Positions 25,102 to 34,217 are shown, counted from the first letter of the stretch. The stretch is DNA of 37,217 nucleotides from [Eubacterium] yurii subsp. margaretiae ATCC 43715 (GCA_000146855.1 GL405246.1:1944620-1981836), one strand, 5' to 3'. The notes: a model not told the origin generated them from the sequence alone. Numbers and translations: made by a program.

Positions 25102-25581
25102 CTATCTCTTGGCTTTTCTATAACCTGCGTTGATAGCGTCCTGTTCAGTATCAAAGTACACTACATTATCTTCTGAAATCTTGTCATAGCTTGCTCCACC
25201 CGGCACATGATATATCATAGAATTACTATTTCCCTTTATCTTGCCTTGAGTAGTGTCAGCTGTATATTTTTTTGAGCCACTTCTCTTTGTTTTTGTACTT
25301 GAAGAAGATTTTTTATTAGTTTTTGTAGTACTCTTCTTTGATTTTTTTCTACCTGTACTTTTTTTAGATTTAGTAGAGCTCTTTTTTGTGCTCTTTGACT
25401 TTGTAGACTTAGCTCTCTTAGCAAATCTTACATGTGTAGATTTTTGTAATACATTTTCTTGTTTTGAGCTTATAAGAGATGTTGAATTACTTGATTTTGC
25501 AGCCTCAACATAGTCCTGATTTGTCACTCCCATACCGAAAATAAGCGACAATGACAACAATACAGATAATAAGTTCTTCAT
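25102..25581 (-). CDS. Secreted lysine/serine-rich protein with C-terminal sunset domain
   Basis: A 159-aa exported protein. The signal peptide (MKNLLSVLLSLSLIFGMGVT) ends near AA at about residue 27. The middle (about 50-105) is almost only Lys, Ser, Thr and Arg (blocks such as KSTKKSSTKSKKS), strongly basic and likely disordered. The C terminus, from KIKGNSNSMIYHVPGGASYD to TEQDAINAGYRKAKR, matches the small 'sunset' domain often attached to secreted nucleases and surface proteins. No catalytic domain is present. A basic tail plus this domain suggests binding to DNA, teichoic acid or another anionic polymer outside the cell (inference). It is a single gene. Confidence 0.82.
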   Translation of the reverse strand: MKNLLSVLLSLSLIFGMGVTNQDYVEAAKSSNSTSLISSKQENVLQKSTHVRFAKRAKSTKSKSTKKSSTKSKKSTGRKKSKKSTTKTNKKSSSSTKTKRSGSKKYTADTTQGKIKGNSNSMIYHVPGGASYDKISEDNVVYFDTEQDAINAGYRKAKR

Positions 25582-25853
25582 AGGTGATTCTCCTTTTTAA
25601 ATTTAAATATTTAATAGTAAAGCTGTTACCCATTTCAAATATAATACCAGATGTTTTTATCATAAATAGATAAAATAAATCTTATCTGATATTTAAACGA
25701 AGTTTAGTATTGTGATAATATCATAGGTAAATTGTAAGTCATTTTTTATAAATTTGCAAGCTATTTAAAGCTTTACTTCACTTACTTATAAAATCTTAAC
25801 TTTATCTCACTATCCCTAATTTTACTGGATAATTAATTTTTTTAAAAATAGTC

Positions 25854-25882
25854 TTGCTTTTTTTTAAAAAAATCATTATAAT
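25854..25882 (+). promoter_or_regulatory. Promoter of the FtsX-type ABC exporter operon
   Basis: TTGCTT and a perfect TATAAT are separated by 17 bp. Transcription would start near 25889, inside or next to the palindrome described in the following entry, leaving a leader of about 190 nt. Confidence 0.7.
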
Positions 25883-25891
25883 ATTTTATAG

Positions 25892-25904
25892 ACCGACCGT
25901 CGGT
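25892..25904. promoter_or_regulatory. TetR-type operator ACCGAC-C-GTCGGT
   Basis: A perfect GC-rich palindrome (6-bp arms, one central base) stands out in very AT-rich DNA and covers the expected transcription start. ACCGAC...GTCGGT palindromes are typical of TetR/AcrR-family operators. A bound repressor would block the ABC exporter genes. No TetR gene is found in the window. Confidence 0.65.
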
Positions 25905-26080
25905 GCAATAAAATTATTTTATGTATATTAATTTTGATAAAATAGATTAGTCATTAATTTTATTCAATATAATATCATAAATTTTAATTTTGTTATAAAC
26001 AAACGGATGGAATAATATCTAAAATTCAGATTCTAATTTAGCATAAACTAGGTTTTGCAAATAAGTTCAAGGAGGAAAAA

Positions 26081-28378
26081 ATGTATCTGAAACTGTTGAA
26101 AAACGACCTTAAAAATAATATATTGCAGACAATGGCAATAGCCTTTTTCATAATTTTATCTTCTTCATTTTTATCCTGTGCAGCTCAGCTTGGAGTTCAG
26201 CTTTCAAACTCTATCAATGAATTGTTTGAAAAAGCTAAGACGCCCCATATTTTGCAAATGCATAGCGGAGATATAGACCTTGAAAGAATGGAAAAATATG
26301 TAGCAAAAAATAAAGAGATTAAGGAATATCAGATACTTGATTTCTTGAACATAGATAACTCTGCAATGTCTTTCAATGACAATTCACTTAAGGACTTAGT
26401 ATATGACAACGGCTTTTCAACCCAAAGTGAGAAGTTTGACTTTTTGCTTGATATAAACAATGAAAAAATAAATGTAAAACAAGGAGAAGTATATGTACCT
26501 GTATTTTATTTTATATCAGGGCTTGTAAAAAGCGGAGGTACTCTTAAAATCAAGGACTATGAATTAAAAGTTGCTGGTTTTGTCAGAGATTCGCAGATGA
26601 ATTCTTCCATATCATCATCAAAACGCTTTGTAGTAAATAAGCTTGACTATGATAATATCAAATCTTTTGGCTCTGTAGAACATCTTATAGAGTTTTACTT
26701 AAGCGATATTGATATGACTTCTAAGGTACAATCAGCCTATAATAGCGAAAATTTGGAGTCAAGCGGTCCTCCTATAATAACTTTCTCACTTTTTAAGATG
26801 GTAAACGCTCTTTCAGACGGAATTTCGATAGCTGCCTTGGCATTTATAAGCCTACTTGTAATTTTGATTTCACTGTTTTGCATTAGACTTAGCTTACTTG
26901 CAAAACTTGAAGAAGACTATAAGGAATTGTCGATATTAAAGGCCATAGGAATAGCGCATAAAGACATCAAAAAAGTATTTTTGTACAAATATGTATTTAT
27001 CGGAGCTCTATCTTGTTTGATAGGATTTGCACTTTCATTTTTAATTAAAGCCCCTTTTTTAAATAATATGAAGATGTTTTTCGGGACTGCAAAGGCGGAT
27101 ATGATGACTTATGTATTAGGTTTTACAGCTTGTTTCATAGTTTTTGCCATAGTTTATCTCAGCATGAGCAAGATATCAAAAAGGCTCAGACTCTTGAGCA
27201 TAAACCGTCCTTTTGAAGATGAAAAACAAAGCAATCTAAGTTTTTCATACCTTCCCCAAAGATTGTTTTTGGCACTTAGCGACCTATTATCCAAGAAAAA
27301 AATCTACTTTACCATGATCAGCGTTACTATTTTATCCGTCTTCATCCTTATCTTACCTATGTCGGTATATACTACAATTTCGGACAAGTCTTTTATCAAT
27401 TATATGGGTATAGGCTCATACGATGTAAGGATAGATATATCTGAAATTGCCGATAATAAAGATAAGATGAATATCTTGCTTGAAAAGATAAAAAATGATG
27501 ACAGTATTGAAAAATACGACATTATAAAGAGCAAGCTGATAGATTATAAGACAAGTAAAGGAACTATAGAAAAAATCTGGATAGATTTTTCTACTCAAAC
27601 TACCTTTCCTATAAAATATGTTTACGGCTCTATGCCTTTAAAAGATGATGAGATATCACTAAGCAAGATAAAAGCTGATGACTTATCCAAAAAAGTCGGT
27701 GACGAAATGACTTTAATGATAGGGAATAAGGAAAAAAAGGTGAAAGTTTCAGGCATATTTTCAGATTTGACAAATGGCGGTAAGACTGCAAGAGCAAGTT
27801 TTAAGGCAGATGATGAGGACATGATATGGATGATTATACCTGTCAAACTCAAGGATAAGGTAGCAAGTGAAGAATTTATAAAAAAATACCAATATGATTT
27901 TGCCTTTGCTAAACTATCAGATACAAAGGTATATATAAATCAAATCTTTGGAAATACTATAGCAACAGTATACAATATAACGTGGGTAGGATTTTTTGCA
28001 TCATTATTTTTGATTTTCACAATAACTGTCTTGTTTATAAGAATGTTGTATCTCAAGGACAGCGGTGAAAATGCACTGCTAAAATCCATAGGTTTTACAA
28101 ACAAGGATATATTCATCCAATATTTTATAAAATCTGCCCTAATTTTATCTTTCGGTCTGATACTTGGCAATGTATTTTCTCTTACTATTGGGGACAAATT
28201 GGCATCAACTATACTTAATATCATAGGCATAGCAAATGTGCAATTTTTAAGAGATACTTTGTTTTCGTATGTATCTGTTCCGATTTCAATGATTATTATT
28301 ACGGCTCTTGCCACATATCTCGGCGCAAGAGGACTTAGCAAAATGAATATTTCTCAAATTTTAAAGGAGGATGTCTAA
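26081..28378 (+). CDS. FtsX-type ABC transporter permease
   Basis: A 765-aa membrane subunit with one N-terminal helix (about 16-37), a large extracytoplasmic part (about 38-245), three helices (about 250-365), a second anchor helix near 410-430, another external part (about 435-630) and three C-terminal helices (about 635-755). Both FtsX domains are present, with LSILKAIGIAHKDIKKVFL and ALLKSIGFTNKDIFIQYF as matching cytoplasmic loops that contact the ATPase. Such permeases work by mechanotransmission, exporting peptides or lipids or sensing antibiotics. AAGGAGGAAAAA precedes the ATG. The ATPase gene follows at once. The substrate is unknown. Confidence 0.92.
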   Translation: MYLKLLKNDLKNNILQTMAIAFFIILSSSFLSCAAQLGVQLSNSINELFEKAKTPHILQMHSGDIDLERMEKYVAKNKEIKEYQILDFLNIDNSAMSFNDNSLKDLVYDNGFSTQSEKFDFLLDINNEKINVKQGEVYVPVFYFISGLVKSGGTLKIKDYELKVAGFVRDSQMNSSISSSKRFVVNKLDYDNIKSFGSVEHLIEFYLSDIDMTSKVQSAYNSENLESSGPPIITFSLFKMVNALSDGISIAALAFISLLVILISLFCIRLSLLAKLEEDYKELSILKAIGIAHKDIKKVFLYKYVFIGALSCLIGFALSFLIKAPFLNNMKMFFGTAKADMMTYVLGFTACFIVFAIVYLSMSKISKRLRLLSINRPFEDEKQSNLSFSYLPQRLFLALSDLLSKKKIYFTMISVTILSVFILILPMSVYTTISDKSFINYMGIGSYDVRIDISEIADNKDKMNILLEKIKNDDSIEKYDIIKSKLIDYKTSKGTIEKIWIDFSTQTTFPIKYVYGSMPLKDDEISLSKIKADDLSKKVGDEMTLMIGNKEKKVKVSGIFSDLTNGGKTARASFKADDEDMIWMIIPVKLKDKVASEEFIKKYQYDFAFAKLSDTKVYINQIFGNTIATVYNITWVGFFASLFLIFTITVLFIRMLYLKDSGENALLKSIGFTNKDIFIQYFIKSALILSFGLILGNVFSLTIGDKLASTILNIIGIANVQFLRDTLFSYVSVPISMIIITALATYLGARGLSKMNISQILKEDV

Positions 28379-28379
28379 G

Positions 28380-29105
28380 ATGATGTTAAAAGCTGTCAAT
28401 ATTAAAAAGAATTTTGACCTTGACAAGACTAAGCTGCAAATTTTAAAAGGCATTGACATAAATATACAAGTTGGAGAATTTGTAACTATAATGGGAAAAT
28501 CAGGTTCAGGAAAATCAACCCTGCTCAATATATTGTCAACACTTGATACTCCAAGCGAGGGAGAAGTGTATTTTGAAGATGTGAAAATAGACAATCTAAA
28601 CGATGACGACTCTTCAAAACTCAGGAGAGAGTCCTTCGGCTTTGTATTTCAACTGCCAAAAATGGTGAAAAACTTAAGTATATTGGACAATATACTGCTA
28701 CCCTCACTACAATATAAGAATGACAGGAAATCTGCAACACAAACTGCTACTAATCTGATGCAAAAAATAGGAATAGAAAATATAGCTGATAAGAAGATAT
28801 CTCAGGTATCAGGCGGTCAACTGCAAAGAGCCGGAATTTGCAGAGCACTTATCAACAATCCTAAGATTCTATTTGCTGATGAGCCTACAGGAGCACTGGA
28901 CTCAGGCACTACCAAAGATGTGCTCAATCTGTTTTCCAATTTTCACAAAGAGGGCAAGACTATAGTGATGGTAACCCACGATATCAACGTAGCTGCAGCA
29001 TCTCAAAGAGTCTTATTTATGAAAGACGGTCTGCTCATCCACGATGTAAGTCTTGGTGATGATGTAAATGAAAATCTGTCAAAGCTAAAAGCTGTTCAAT
29101 ATTAG
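28380..29105 (+). CDS. ABC transporter ATP-binding protein (MacB/LolD type)
   Basis: It energises the FtsX-type permease encoded just upstream. Walker A is GKSGSGKST, the Q-loop lies in FVFQLPKMVKNLS, the signature is VSGGQLQRAG, Walker B with catalytic Glu is ILFADEPTGALD, and the switch His is in MVTHD. I prefer the ATG 2 nt past the permease stop, since GGAGG lies 9 nt before it; an in-frame ATG three codons earlier touches the GGAGG directly and is less likely. A strong terminator ends the two-gene operon. Confidence 0.95.
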   Translation: MMLKAVNIKKNFDLDKTKLQILKGIDINIQVGEFVTIMGKSGSGKSTLLNILSTLDTPSEGEVYFEDVKIDNLNDDDSSKLRRESFGFVFQLPKMVKNLSILDNILLPSLQYKNDRKSATQTATNLMQKIGIENIADKKISQVSGGQLQRAGICRALINNPKILFADEPTGALDSGTTKDVLNLFSNFHKEGKTIVMVTHDINVAAASQRVLFMKDGLLIHDVSLGDDVNENLSKLKAVQY

Positions 29106-29130
29106 TTATGGTAAGAAAATAAACACAAAA

Positions 29131-29160
29131 AAACCACTGTATAGCGACTACAGTGGTTTT
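29131..29160. terminator. Bidirectional terminator between ABC operon and antitoxin gene
   Basis: An 11-bp perfect stem AAACCACTGTA/TACAGTGGTTT with a 7-nt loop is flanked by an A run on the left and a T run on the right. It can stop both the rightward ABC operon and the leftward antitoxin transcript. Confidence 0.85.
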
Positions 29161-29266
29161 AATATAAAATAACCACATAGGAGCAAACCGATATGGTTTA
29201 CTATCTCTTTTATTATGTTTATTATACAAGAAAAAAAGATTTTTTTCAAGTATATTTTTGATACAT

Positions 29267-29524
29267 TTAGTCCTCCAACATCGCTTTTATCGCATCTTCT
29301 GCTGAACTAAAAGGACCATGAAGATTCCTGCCAAGTCTTGCATCTTCAATAGCTTCCAAGGTATCAGACTTTATGTGATTTACCCTAAACGGAATACCGT
29401 TATGCTCAATAGACGCAGTTAAAAATATACGAACGGCTGTAGATGTATCTAATCCAAGACTTGAAAATAAAGTATCCGCATTTTTTTTAAGATTGTCATC
29501 AACACGAATTTGTAAAGTAGCCAT
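29267..29524 (-). CDS. Solitary DinJ/RelB-type antitoxin
   Basis: An 85-aa protein with the N-terminal ribbon-helix-helix MATLQIRVDDNLKKNADTLF, then LGLDTSTAVRIFLTASIEHNGIPFRV, the standard RelB/DinJ pattern. It should dimerise, bind its own promoter and, in normal pairs, neutralise a YafQ/RelE-type RNase. I chose the ATG behind GGAGGTTTATC; the longer frame starts upstream of the predicted promoter. No toxin gene adjoins it: downstream there is only a terminator and the converging ABC operon, and upstream an unrelated operon ends. Confidence 0.9.
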   Translation of the reverse strand: MATLQIRVDDNLKKNADTLFSSLGLDTSTAVRIFLTASIEHNGIPFRVNHIKSDTLEAIEDARLGRNLHGPFSSAEDAIKAMLED

Positions 29525-29558
29525 GATAAACCTCCATAACATAATAATTTGTATATGA

Positions 29559-29587
29559 ATTGTACTACATTTTAAATAATTTTGCAA
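29559..29587 (-). promoter_or_regulatory. Promoter of the antitoxin gene
   Basis: On the minus strand TTGCAA (29587-29582) and TACAAT (29564-29559) are 17 bp apart, giving a leader of about 28 nt before the chosen ATG. Confidence 0.65.
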
Positions 29588-29595
29588 TCTTTTAC

Positions 29596-29633
29596 ATAAA
29601 AAATATCTGTCAGAGTCTCCCCCAACAGATATT
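29596..29633 (-). terminator. Terminator-like hairpin after the pot operon, distal
   Basis: On the minus strand a 9-bp stem AATATCTGT/ACAGATATT is followed by TTTTTT. It stands between the end of the pot operon and the antitoxin promoter. Confidence 0.6.
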
Positions 29634-29645
29634 ATAAAAGCATAT

Positions 29646-29680
29646 AAAAGCTATTTGATCTACTATGGCTTTTATTTTTT
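29646..29680. terminator. Terminator-like hairpin after the pot operon, proximal
   Basis: A 9-bp stem AAAAGCTAT/ATGGCTTTT (one G-U pair) has T-rich flanks in both directions. Together with the distal hairpin it would end the leftward pot transcript. Confidence 0.45.
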
Positions 29681-29805
29681 GATTTATATATTTGTATTTT
29701 TATTAATTCATATAAAATTCAACTTGAATCTCTTTATTTCAATTAATATAACTATATTTTTTAACTAAATATCATTATAATTCTTAGTTTATTAACTTAT
29801 AAATC

Positions 29806-30897
29806 TTAGTTTGCAGTTTTTATTTCTGTCCAAACTTGGTCATATACCTCGTTATAATTTCCAAGATCCACAAATATCTCTCCCAAAGATGAAAGTTCTC
29901 CTTGAGGATACATATGAGGATTGTTTCTTTCTTCTTCCGGCAACAACTTTATAGCCTCAGTATTAGGTGAAGAATATTTTATATATTTTGCATTTTTTGC
30001 TGCAATTTCAGGTTCGTTCATAAAGTTAATGAATATTTCAGCCTCTTTCTTGTGTTTTGATTGCGTAGGTATTACCATGCAGTCTATAGACACATTTGTA
30101 CCTTCCTTAGGTATGGCATATTCGTAGTCAGGATTTTCTGACTTGATATAAAAAGCATCTCCTGACCAAGCAAGCGACATATCAGCTTCCCCACCTATAA
30201 GTGCAGTCTTGTAATAGTCTACTTGATATGAGTTTACAAGCGGTTTTTGTTTTATCAGCTCTTCCTTAGCAGCATTTATCTCCTTATCATTCTTTGAATT
30301 TAAAGAGTAGCCAAGTTTTTTCAGTGTAATACCTATTGTATCTCTTGAAGAGTCAAGCATTATTATCTTTCTCTTATACTTTTCATTCCAAAGTATGTTC
30401 CAAGAATCTACCTTTTCAGTTATCTTCTTTTTATTATAGACCACACCTACAGTTTGCCACATATAAGGCACTGAATACTCATCCTTTTCATCATAGTTCA
30501 ATCCTTTTAGTCTTGAATCTATATGCTTAGAATTTGGAATATTTTCATAATCAAGTTTTTGCAATAGATTTTTTTGCTTCATTATACCCACCATGTAATC
30601 AGACGGGAAAAGCACATCATATTCTGTACTTCCGGCTTCTATCTTTGCAAGCAGTTCTTCGTTGTTGTTGAAGTTTTCGTAGTTTACCTTTATTCCTGTC
30701 TTAGATGTAAACTCTTCCAAGACTTCAGGGTCAATGTAGTCGCCCCAGTTGTAAATATTAAGTGTTACATTTGATTTTTCCGCTGTTTGCGTAGTATTTT
30801 CCTTTGTGCTATCAGTAGCGTTGTTAGAAGTATTTGAACTTTGGCATCCTGCAAGCGTAAAGATACAAAGAACTAAAGCTAATAAAATTTTTTTCAA
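29806..30897 (-). CDS. potD: PotD, spermidine/putrescine-binding lipoprotein
   Basis: The surface receptor that delivers polyamines to PotBC. It has a signal peptide with lipobox LAGC (Cys about 18), a Ser/Thr/Asn linker, then the binding-protein fold with NIYNWGDYIDPEVLEEF, YDVLFPSDYMV, SYQVDYYKTALIGGEADMSLAWSGDA and FINFMNEPE. Tryptophan and acidic residues at the usual polyamine-contacting positions are present, but spermidine and putrescine preference cannot be told apart. The start is TTG, 8 nt after GGAGG. It is the last gene of potABCD. Confidence 0.93.
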   Translation of the reverse strand: MKKILLALVLCIFTLAGCQSSNTSNNATDSTKENTTQTAEKSNVTLNIYNWGDYIDPEVLEEFTSKTGIKVNYENFNNNEELLAKIEAGSTEYDVLFPSDYMVGIMKQKNLLQKLDYENIPNSKHIDSRLKGLNYDEKDEYSVPYMWQTVGVVYNKKKITEKVDSWNILWNEKYKRKIIMLDSSRDTIGITLKKLGYSLNSKNDKEINAAKEELIKQKPLVNSYQVDYYKTALIGGEADMSLAWSGDAFYIKSENPDYEYAIPKEGTNVSIDCMVIPTQSKHKKEAEIFINFMNEPEIAAKNAKYIKYSSPNTEAIKLLPEEERNNPHMYPQGELSSLGEIFVDLGNYNEVYDQVWTEIKTAN

Positions 30898-30925
30898 TTA
30901 TTTTTCCTCCTGCAATTTATAAAAA

Positions 30926-31723
30926 TCAATATCTGTTTTTTTCAGACTTTGACGAACGAATCTGTATTATTATCATCAAAATTATTATAACAAGCAACAT
31001 CAATGTTGTAAGTGCATTAATCTTAGGCGACACACCTCTTTTTGTCATAGAGTATACCTTGATTGACAAAGTCGAAATACCTGCGCCTGTAGTAAAAAAA
31101 CTTATGATAAAGTCATCAAGTGAAAGAGTAAATGACATTATCATACCACTGATTATGCCCGGCTTTATCTCCGGCAATATAATCTTAAAAAACGTCTGGG
31201 TAGGTGTAGCTCCCAAATCCTGAGCCGCCTCCGATAAATTCGGATTGAGCTGTTGGAGTTTCGGCAGTACCGCAAATACCACATAAGGCACACAAAGTGT
31301 GATATGAGCCAATATCAGTGTAACATATCCCAATTTCAAGAATTGGAACAGAGAAAAAAACGAAAGTAGCGACACACCTATTACTATGTCTGGATTTATC
31401 ATGGATATATAGCTTAGGTTGAGCATCACGCTCTTATATCTTGATGTCATTGAATTTATACCGATAGACGCAAGTGTACCTATTGACGTGGCTATCACAG
31501 AAGCCAAAGTGGCAACTATTATAGTATTATACAATGACGATATTATAGATTTATCCTTAAAAAGCTGCATATACCAGTCAAGAGTAAATCCGCTCCAAAC
31601 TCCGCCAAACTTTGACTTGTTGAAAGAATTTATCACAAGCACTATTATAGGCAGATACAGGAATAAAAATATCAAAACTATATAAATATTTGATATAATC
31701 TTTGAATATCCCTTTTTTACCAT
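30926..31723 (-). CDS. potC: PotC, polyamine ABC transporter permease
   Basis: Six transmembrane helices and the EAA loop EAAQDLGATPTQTFFKIILP, which docks on PotA. The 265-aa length and the C-terminal end with basic residues are usual. GGGGGG lies 6 nt before the ATG. The gene overlaps the end of potB by 7 bp and is followed after 28 bp by potD. Confidence 0.94.
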   Translation of the reverse strand: MVKKGYSKIISNIYIVLIFLFLYLPIIVLVINSFNKSKFGGVWSGFTLDWYMQLFKDKSIISSLYNTIIVATLASVIATSIGTLASIGINSMTSRYKSVMLNLSYISMINPDIVIGVSLLSFFSLFQFLKLGYVTLILAHITLCVPYVVFAVLPKLQQLNPNLSEAAQDLGATPTQTFFKIILPEIKPGIISGMIMSFTLSLDDFIISFFTTGAGISTLSIKVYSMTKRGVSPKINALTTLMLLVIIILMIIIQIRSSKSEKNRY

Positions 31724-32559
31724 AATGCACCCCCCTTATCAGAAGAAGAATATCTGTTGAGTACAAGCATGGTAATAAGAATTATACCTATCAGTATCAT
31801 AGATATAGCTGAACCGAATTGCCAGTTTCTCGCTGCCAAAAATTGATTTTGTATAAGGTTACCCATCAGCATACTATGACCGCCACCAAGCAAATCAGAT
31901 ATTACAAAGGTAGATATGGCAGGCATAAATACCATTATTATCCCCGACACTATACCCGGCATACTAAGTGGTAAGATTATCTTACTAAAGGTGATTGCAC
32001 TTGAGGCTCCCAAATCTCTCGCTGCCTCTACATAAGCCTTGTCAATCTTGAGTATGACAGTGTAAATTGGAAGTATCATATATGGCAAAAAATTGTACAC
32101 CATACCCATCAATACCGCACCGTCTGTATATAAAAGTGTAAGTGGCTCCTTGATGAGCCCTATATTTATCAAAAATGAGTTAATTGGACCGTTGTCCTTG
32201 AGTATGGACATCCAAGCGTAAGTTCTCAGCAAAAAATTCGTCCATTGAGGCAAAATTATAAACAAAATCAGAAAATTTCTTATTCTCATCTTCTTGTTGG
32301 CTATGATATACGCCACAGGATAGCCCAATATCAGGCAAAAAACCGTAGAATAAAGCGACAGCTTTATAGAACGAAAAAAAACATCAGCATAAATAGGCTC
32401 AAAAAACTGTACATATCTGTCCAAGGTAAAATCTGTAGACAAACTGCCTATCTTTGAAGATGCACTTAGAGAAAATATGAGTATTATTATAAGGGGGACT
32501 ATGGTAAAGAGTACAGTCCACAATATATAAGGAGTAGACAAAAGAGACTTCTTATTCAT
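31717..32559 (-). CDS. potB: PotB, polyamine ABC transporter permease
   Basis: Six-helix membrane subunit pairing with PotC. The EAA loop is [20 protein letters not shown], and [19 protein letters not shown] is a PotB/PotH signature. The 5' end overlaps potA by 8 bp and the 3' end overlaps potC by 7 bp, indicating tight translational coupling. Confidence 0.94.
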   Translation of the reverse strand: MNKKSLLSTPYILWTVLFTIVPLIIILIFSLSASSKIGSLSTDFTLDRYVQFFEPIYADVFFRSIKLSLYSTVFCLILGYPVAYIIANKKMRIRNFLILFIILPQWTNFLLRTYAWMSILKDNGPINSFLINIGLIKEPLTLLYTDGAVLMGMVYNFLPYMILPIYTVILKIDKAYVEAARDLGASSAITFSKIILPLSMPGIVSGIIMVFMPAISTFVISDLLGGGHSMLMGNLIQNQFLAARNWQFGSAISMILIGIILITMLVLNRYSSSDKGGALW

Positions 32560-33616
32560 CTTCTTTTGCCCCCTTTTTCATGACATGGATGGCGTCAGGA
32601 ATGAAATCAAGCCCCACTATACTGTCAACCTTTGCTATGTGGATAGTGTGTATCATCCATTCAAAATTTGTCTTTTCATCCACTACTATTACTTCGTAAT
32701 GCACACCCTTAAATACAACATCTGTCACCTTACCTATTATCTTTGCATTTTCCGGTGAAATTATAGTTATATCCTCAGGTCTTATAACGACATCGACTTT
32801 TTCATTATCTGCAAAGCCCTTGTCAAGACATTCAAAGTCAGCCCCGTTAAAAGAAATCAAAAAGTCCTTAATCATCACTCCGTCAATGATATTACTCTCT
32901 CCTATAAAATCAGCTACAAATCTGTTCTTAGGCTCATTATATATATCTTCCGGAGTACCGATTTGCTGAATGACACCGTGATTCATAACAACTATGGTAT
33001 CAGACATGGTAAGAGCCTCTTCCTGATCGTGAGTTACATAGATAAATGTTATACCCAGCTCCATCTGCATAGTCTTAAGCTCGTACTGCATGTCTTTTCT
33101 CAGCTTCAAGTCAAGAGCGGCAAGAGGTTCATCAAGCAACAAAACCTTAGGCTTGTTTACAAGAGCCCTTGCTATTGCTATTCTTTGTTGTTGTCCGCCT
33201 GACAAGGAATGTATGTCCCTATCTTCAAATCCTTCAAGATCAACAAGCTTAAGCATCTTTTTTACCTGAGCATCTATAGTCTTCTTATCCACCTTTTTTA
33301 TCTTAAGACCAAAGGCGATATTATCATATATATCCATATTCGGAAAAAGCGCATACTTTTGAAAGACAGTATTAATCGCACGCTTATGAGGCGGCACGTC
33401 GTTTATTCTTTTTTGTGCAAAAAATAAATCGCCACTGTCAGGGTATTCAAAACCGCCAATAATTCTAAGTGTAGTAGTCTTGCCACAACCACTTGGACCT
33501 AATAGAGTAATAAATTCATTTTCCCTGATGTAGAGATTCATATTCTTAACGGCATCCTTGCCTGCATAAGACTTGTTGATGCCCTTCAAATCTATAATGA
33601 TGTCTTTTTTTTCCAA
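32552..33616 (-). CDS. potA: PotA, polyamine ABC transporter ATPase
   Basis: The ATP-hydrolysing subunit. Walker [11 protein letters not shown]-loop around [11 protein letters not shown], signature [15 protein letters not shown], Walker [13 protein letters not shown], and switch His in [10 protein letters not shown]. The C-terminal third (from about 235) holds the regulatory TOBE domain with [11 protein letters not shown]. The start is TTG behind AAGGGGG; no in-frame ATG is nearby. It is the first gene of the operon, with its own promoter and a leader of about 100 nt containing a hairpin. Confidence 0.95.
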   Translation of the reverse strand: MEKKDIIIDLKGINKSYAGKDAVKNMNLYIRENEFITLLGPSGCGKTTTLRIIGGFEYPDSGDLFFAQKRINDVPPHKRAINTVFQKYALFPNMDIYDNIAFGLKIKKVDKKTIDAQVKKMLKLVDLEGFEDRDIHSLSGGQQQRIAIARALVNKPKVLLLDEPLAALDLKLRKDMQYELKTMQMELGITFIYVTHDQEEALTMSDTIVVMNHGVIQQIGTPEDIYNEPKNRFVADFIGESNIIDGVMIKDFLISFNGADFECLDKGFADNEKVDVVIRPEDITIISPENAKIIGKVTDVVFKGVHYEVIVVDEKTNFEWMIHTIHIAKVDSIVGLDFIPDAIHVMKKGAKEDE

Positions 33617-33658
33617 TTAACTACCCCCTTAATAACTTGATAAAACCTATGTTTTACC

Positions 33659-33712
33659 CTACTTAAACTTCATTTGTTTCGTGCCTTGCAAAAGAGGAGA
33701 AAAGGCACTCAT
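33659..33712 (-). CDS. Possible 17-codon leader peptide of the pot operon
   Basis: ATG at 33712 opens MSAFSPLLQGTKQMKFK and stops with TAG, entirely within the predicted leader. There is no ribosome site and the start lies only about 6 nt from the predicted transcript end, so it would be nearly leaderless. Its first codons form one arm of the leader hairpin. Translation is uncertain. Confidence 0.2.
   Translation of the reverse strand: MSAFSPLLQGTKQMKFK
33681..33708 (-). promoter_or_regulatory. Hairpin in the pot operon leader
   Basis: On the minus strand GTGCCTT and AAGGCAC (7 bp, perfect) pair around a pyrimidine-rich loop about 10 nt after the predicted transcription start. No T tract follows, so it is not a terminator; it may stabilise the transcript or bind a regulator. 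Confidence 0.4.
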
Positions 33713-33724
33713 ATATTAGATACA

Positions 33725-33753
33725 ATTCTACTTTTAATTACTATATTTGTCAA
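33725..33753 (-). promoter_or_regulatory. Promoter of the pot operon
   Basis: On the minus strand a perfect TTGACA (33753-33748) and TAGAAT (33730-33725) are separated by 17 bp. Confidence 0.75.
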
Positions 33754-33863
33754 TGATTTTTTTATAAATTTAATATTAGTTAGATTGTGAAATTAAATGG
33801 ATAATAAGATAATTTTTAATACACTATTCAAATGATTAGCTTTATTATCTGATTTTAAATCTA

Positions 33864-33892
33864 TTGACATAATTTTTTAAAAGTAGTACAAT
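33864..33892 (+). promoter_or_regulatory. Promoter of the small membrane protein gene
   Basis: A perfect TTGACA and TACAAT are separated by 17 bp; the start codon lies about 70 nt past the expected transcription start. It is divergent from the pot promoter, about 110 bp apart. Confidence 0.75.
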
Positions 33893-33966
33893 CAGCTTAT
33901 AAATAAATATATACTATCTTGATTAATTATTTAAGCTAAGCAGTAACACTAAAGGGGGTTTGAAAT

Positions 33967-34212
33967 ATGAAAAATCATCTGAGATATATTTTTACAGGAG
34001 CCTTATTTGTTTTCAGCCTTTTTATACCATATATCGAAAAAATTTTTAAAATAGAAAATGCTTTTATTCTTTGGATGTTGCCTGTTTTTTCAATATTAGG
34101 AATGATGTTGGCAGTGTGGCTAAGTACACATATAGAGCATAAATCCAAAGTTTTACTTATTAGGTTATTTCTAATTACTTTATTTATAAACCTTTTACTT
34201 ACAAGTTTTTAA
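33967..34212 (+). CDS. Small three-helix membrane protein, 81 aa
   Basis: I recognise no family. Hydrophobic helices cover roughly residues 6-22, 33-53 and 63-79, separated by short charged loops (EKIFKIEN, STHIEHKSK). A strong AAAGGGGG ribosome site, a near-consensus promoter and a terminator frame it as a real, single-gene, probably well-expressed unit. It may be a membrane stress or regulatory peptide, but nothing in the sequence shows a function. It is divergent from the polyamine transporter operon. Confidence 0.8.
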   Translation: MKNHLRYIFTGALFVFSLFIPYIEKIFKIENAFILWMLPVFSILGMMLAVWLSTHIEHKSKVLLIRLFLITLFINLLLTSF

Positions 34213-34217
34213 TTTTC

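Noticed and set aside
25253..25513. Rightward open frame rich in Phe, Leu and Val
   Set aside because: It is the antisense shadow of the lysine/serine-rich region of the secreted protein and lacks a ribosome site.
27940..28341. Leftward open frame of 133 codons
   Set aside because: It is antisense to the FtsX-type permease and has no initiation signal or recognisable domain.
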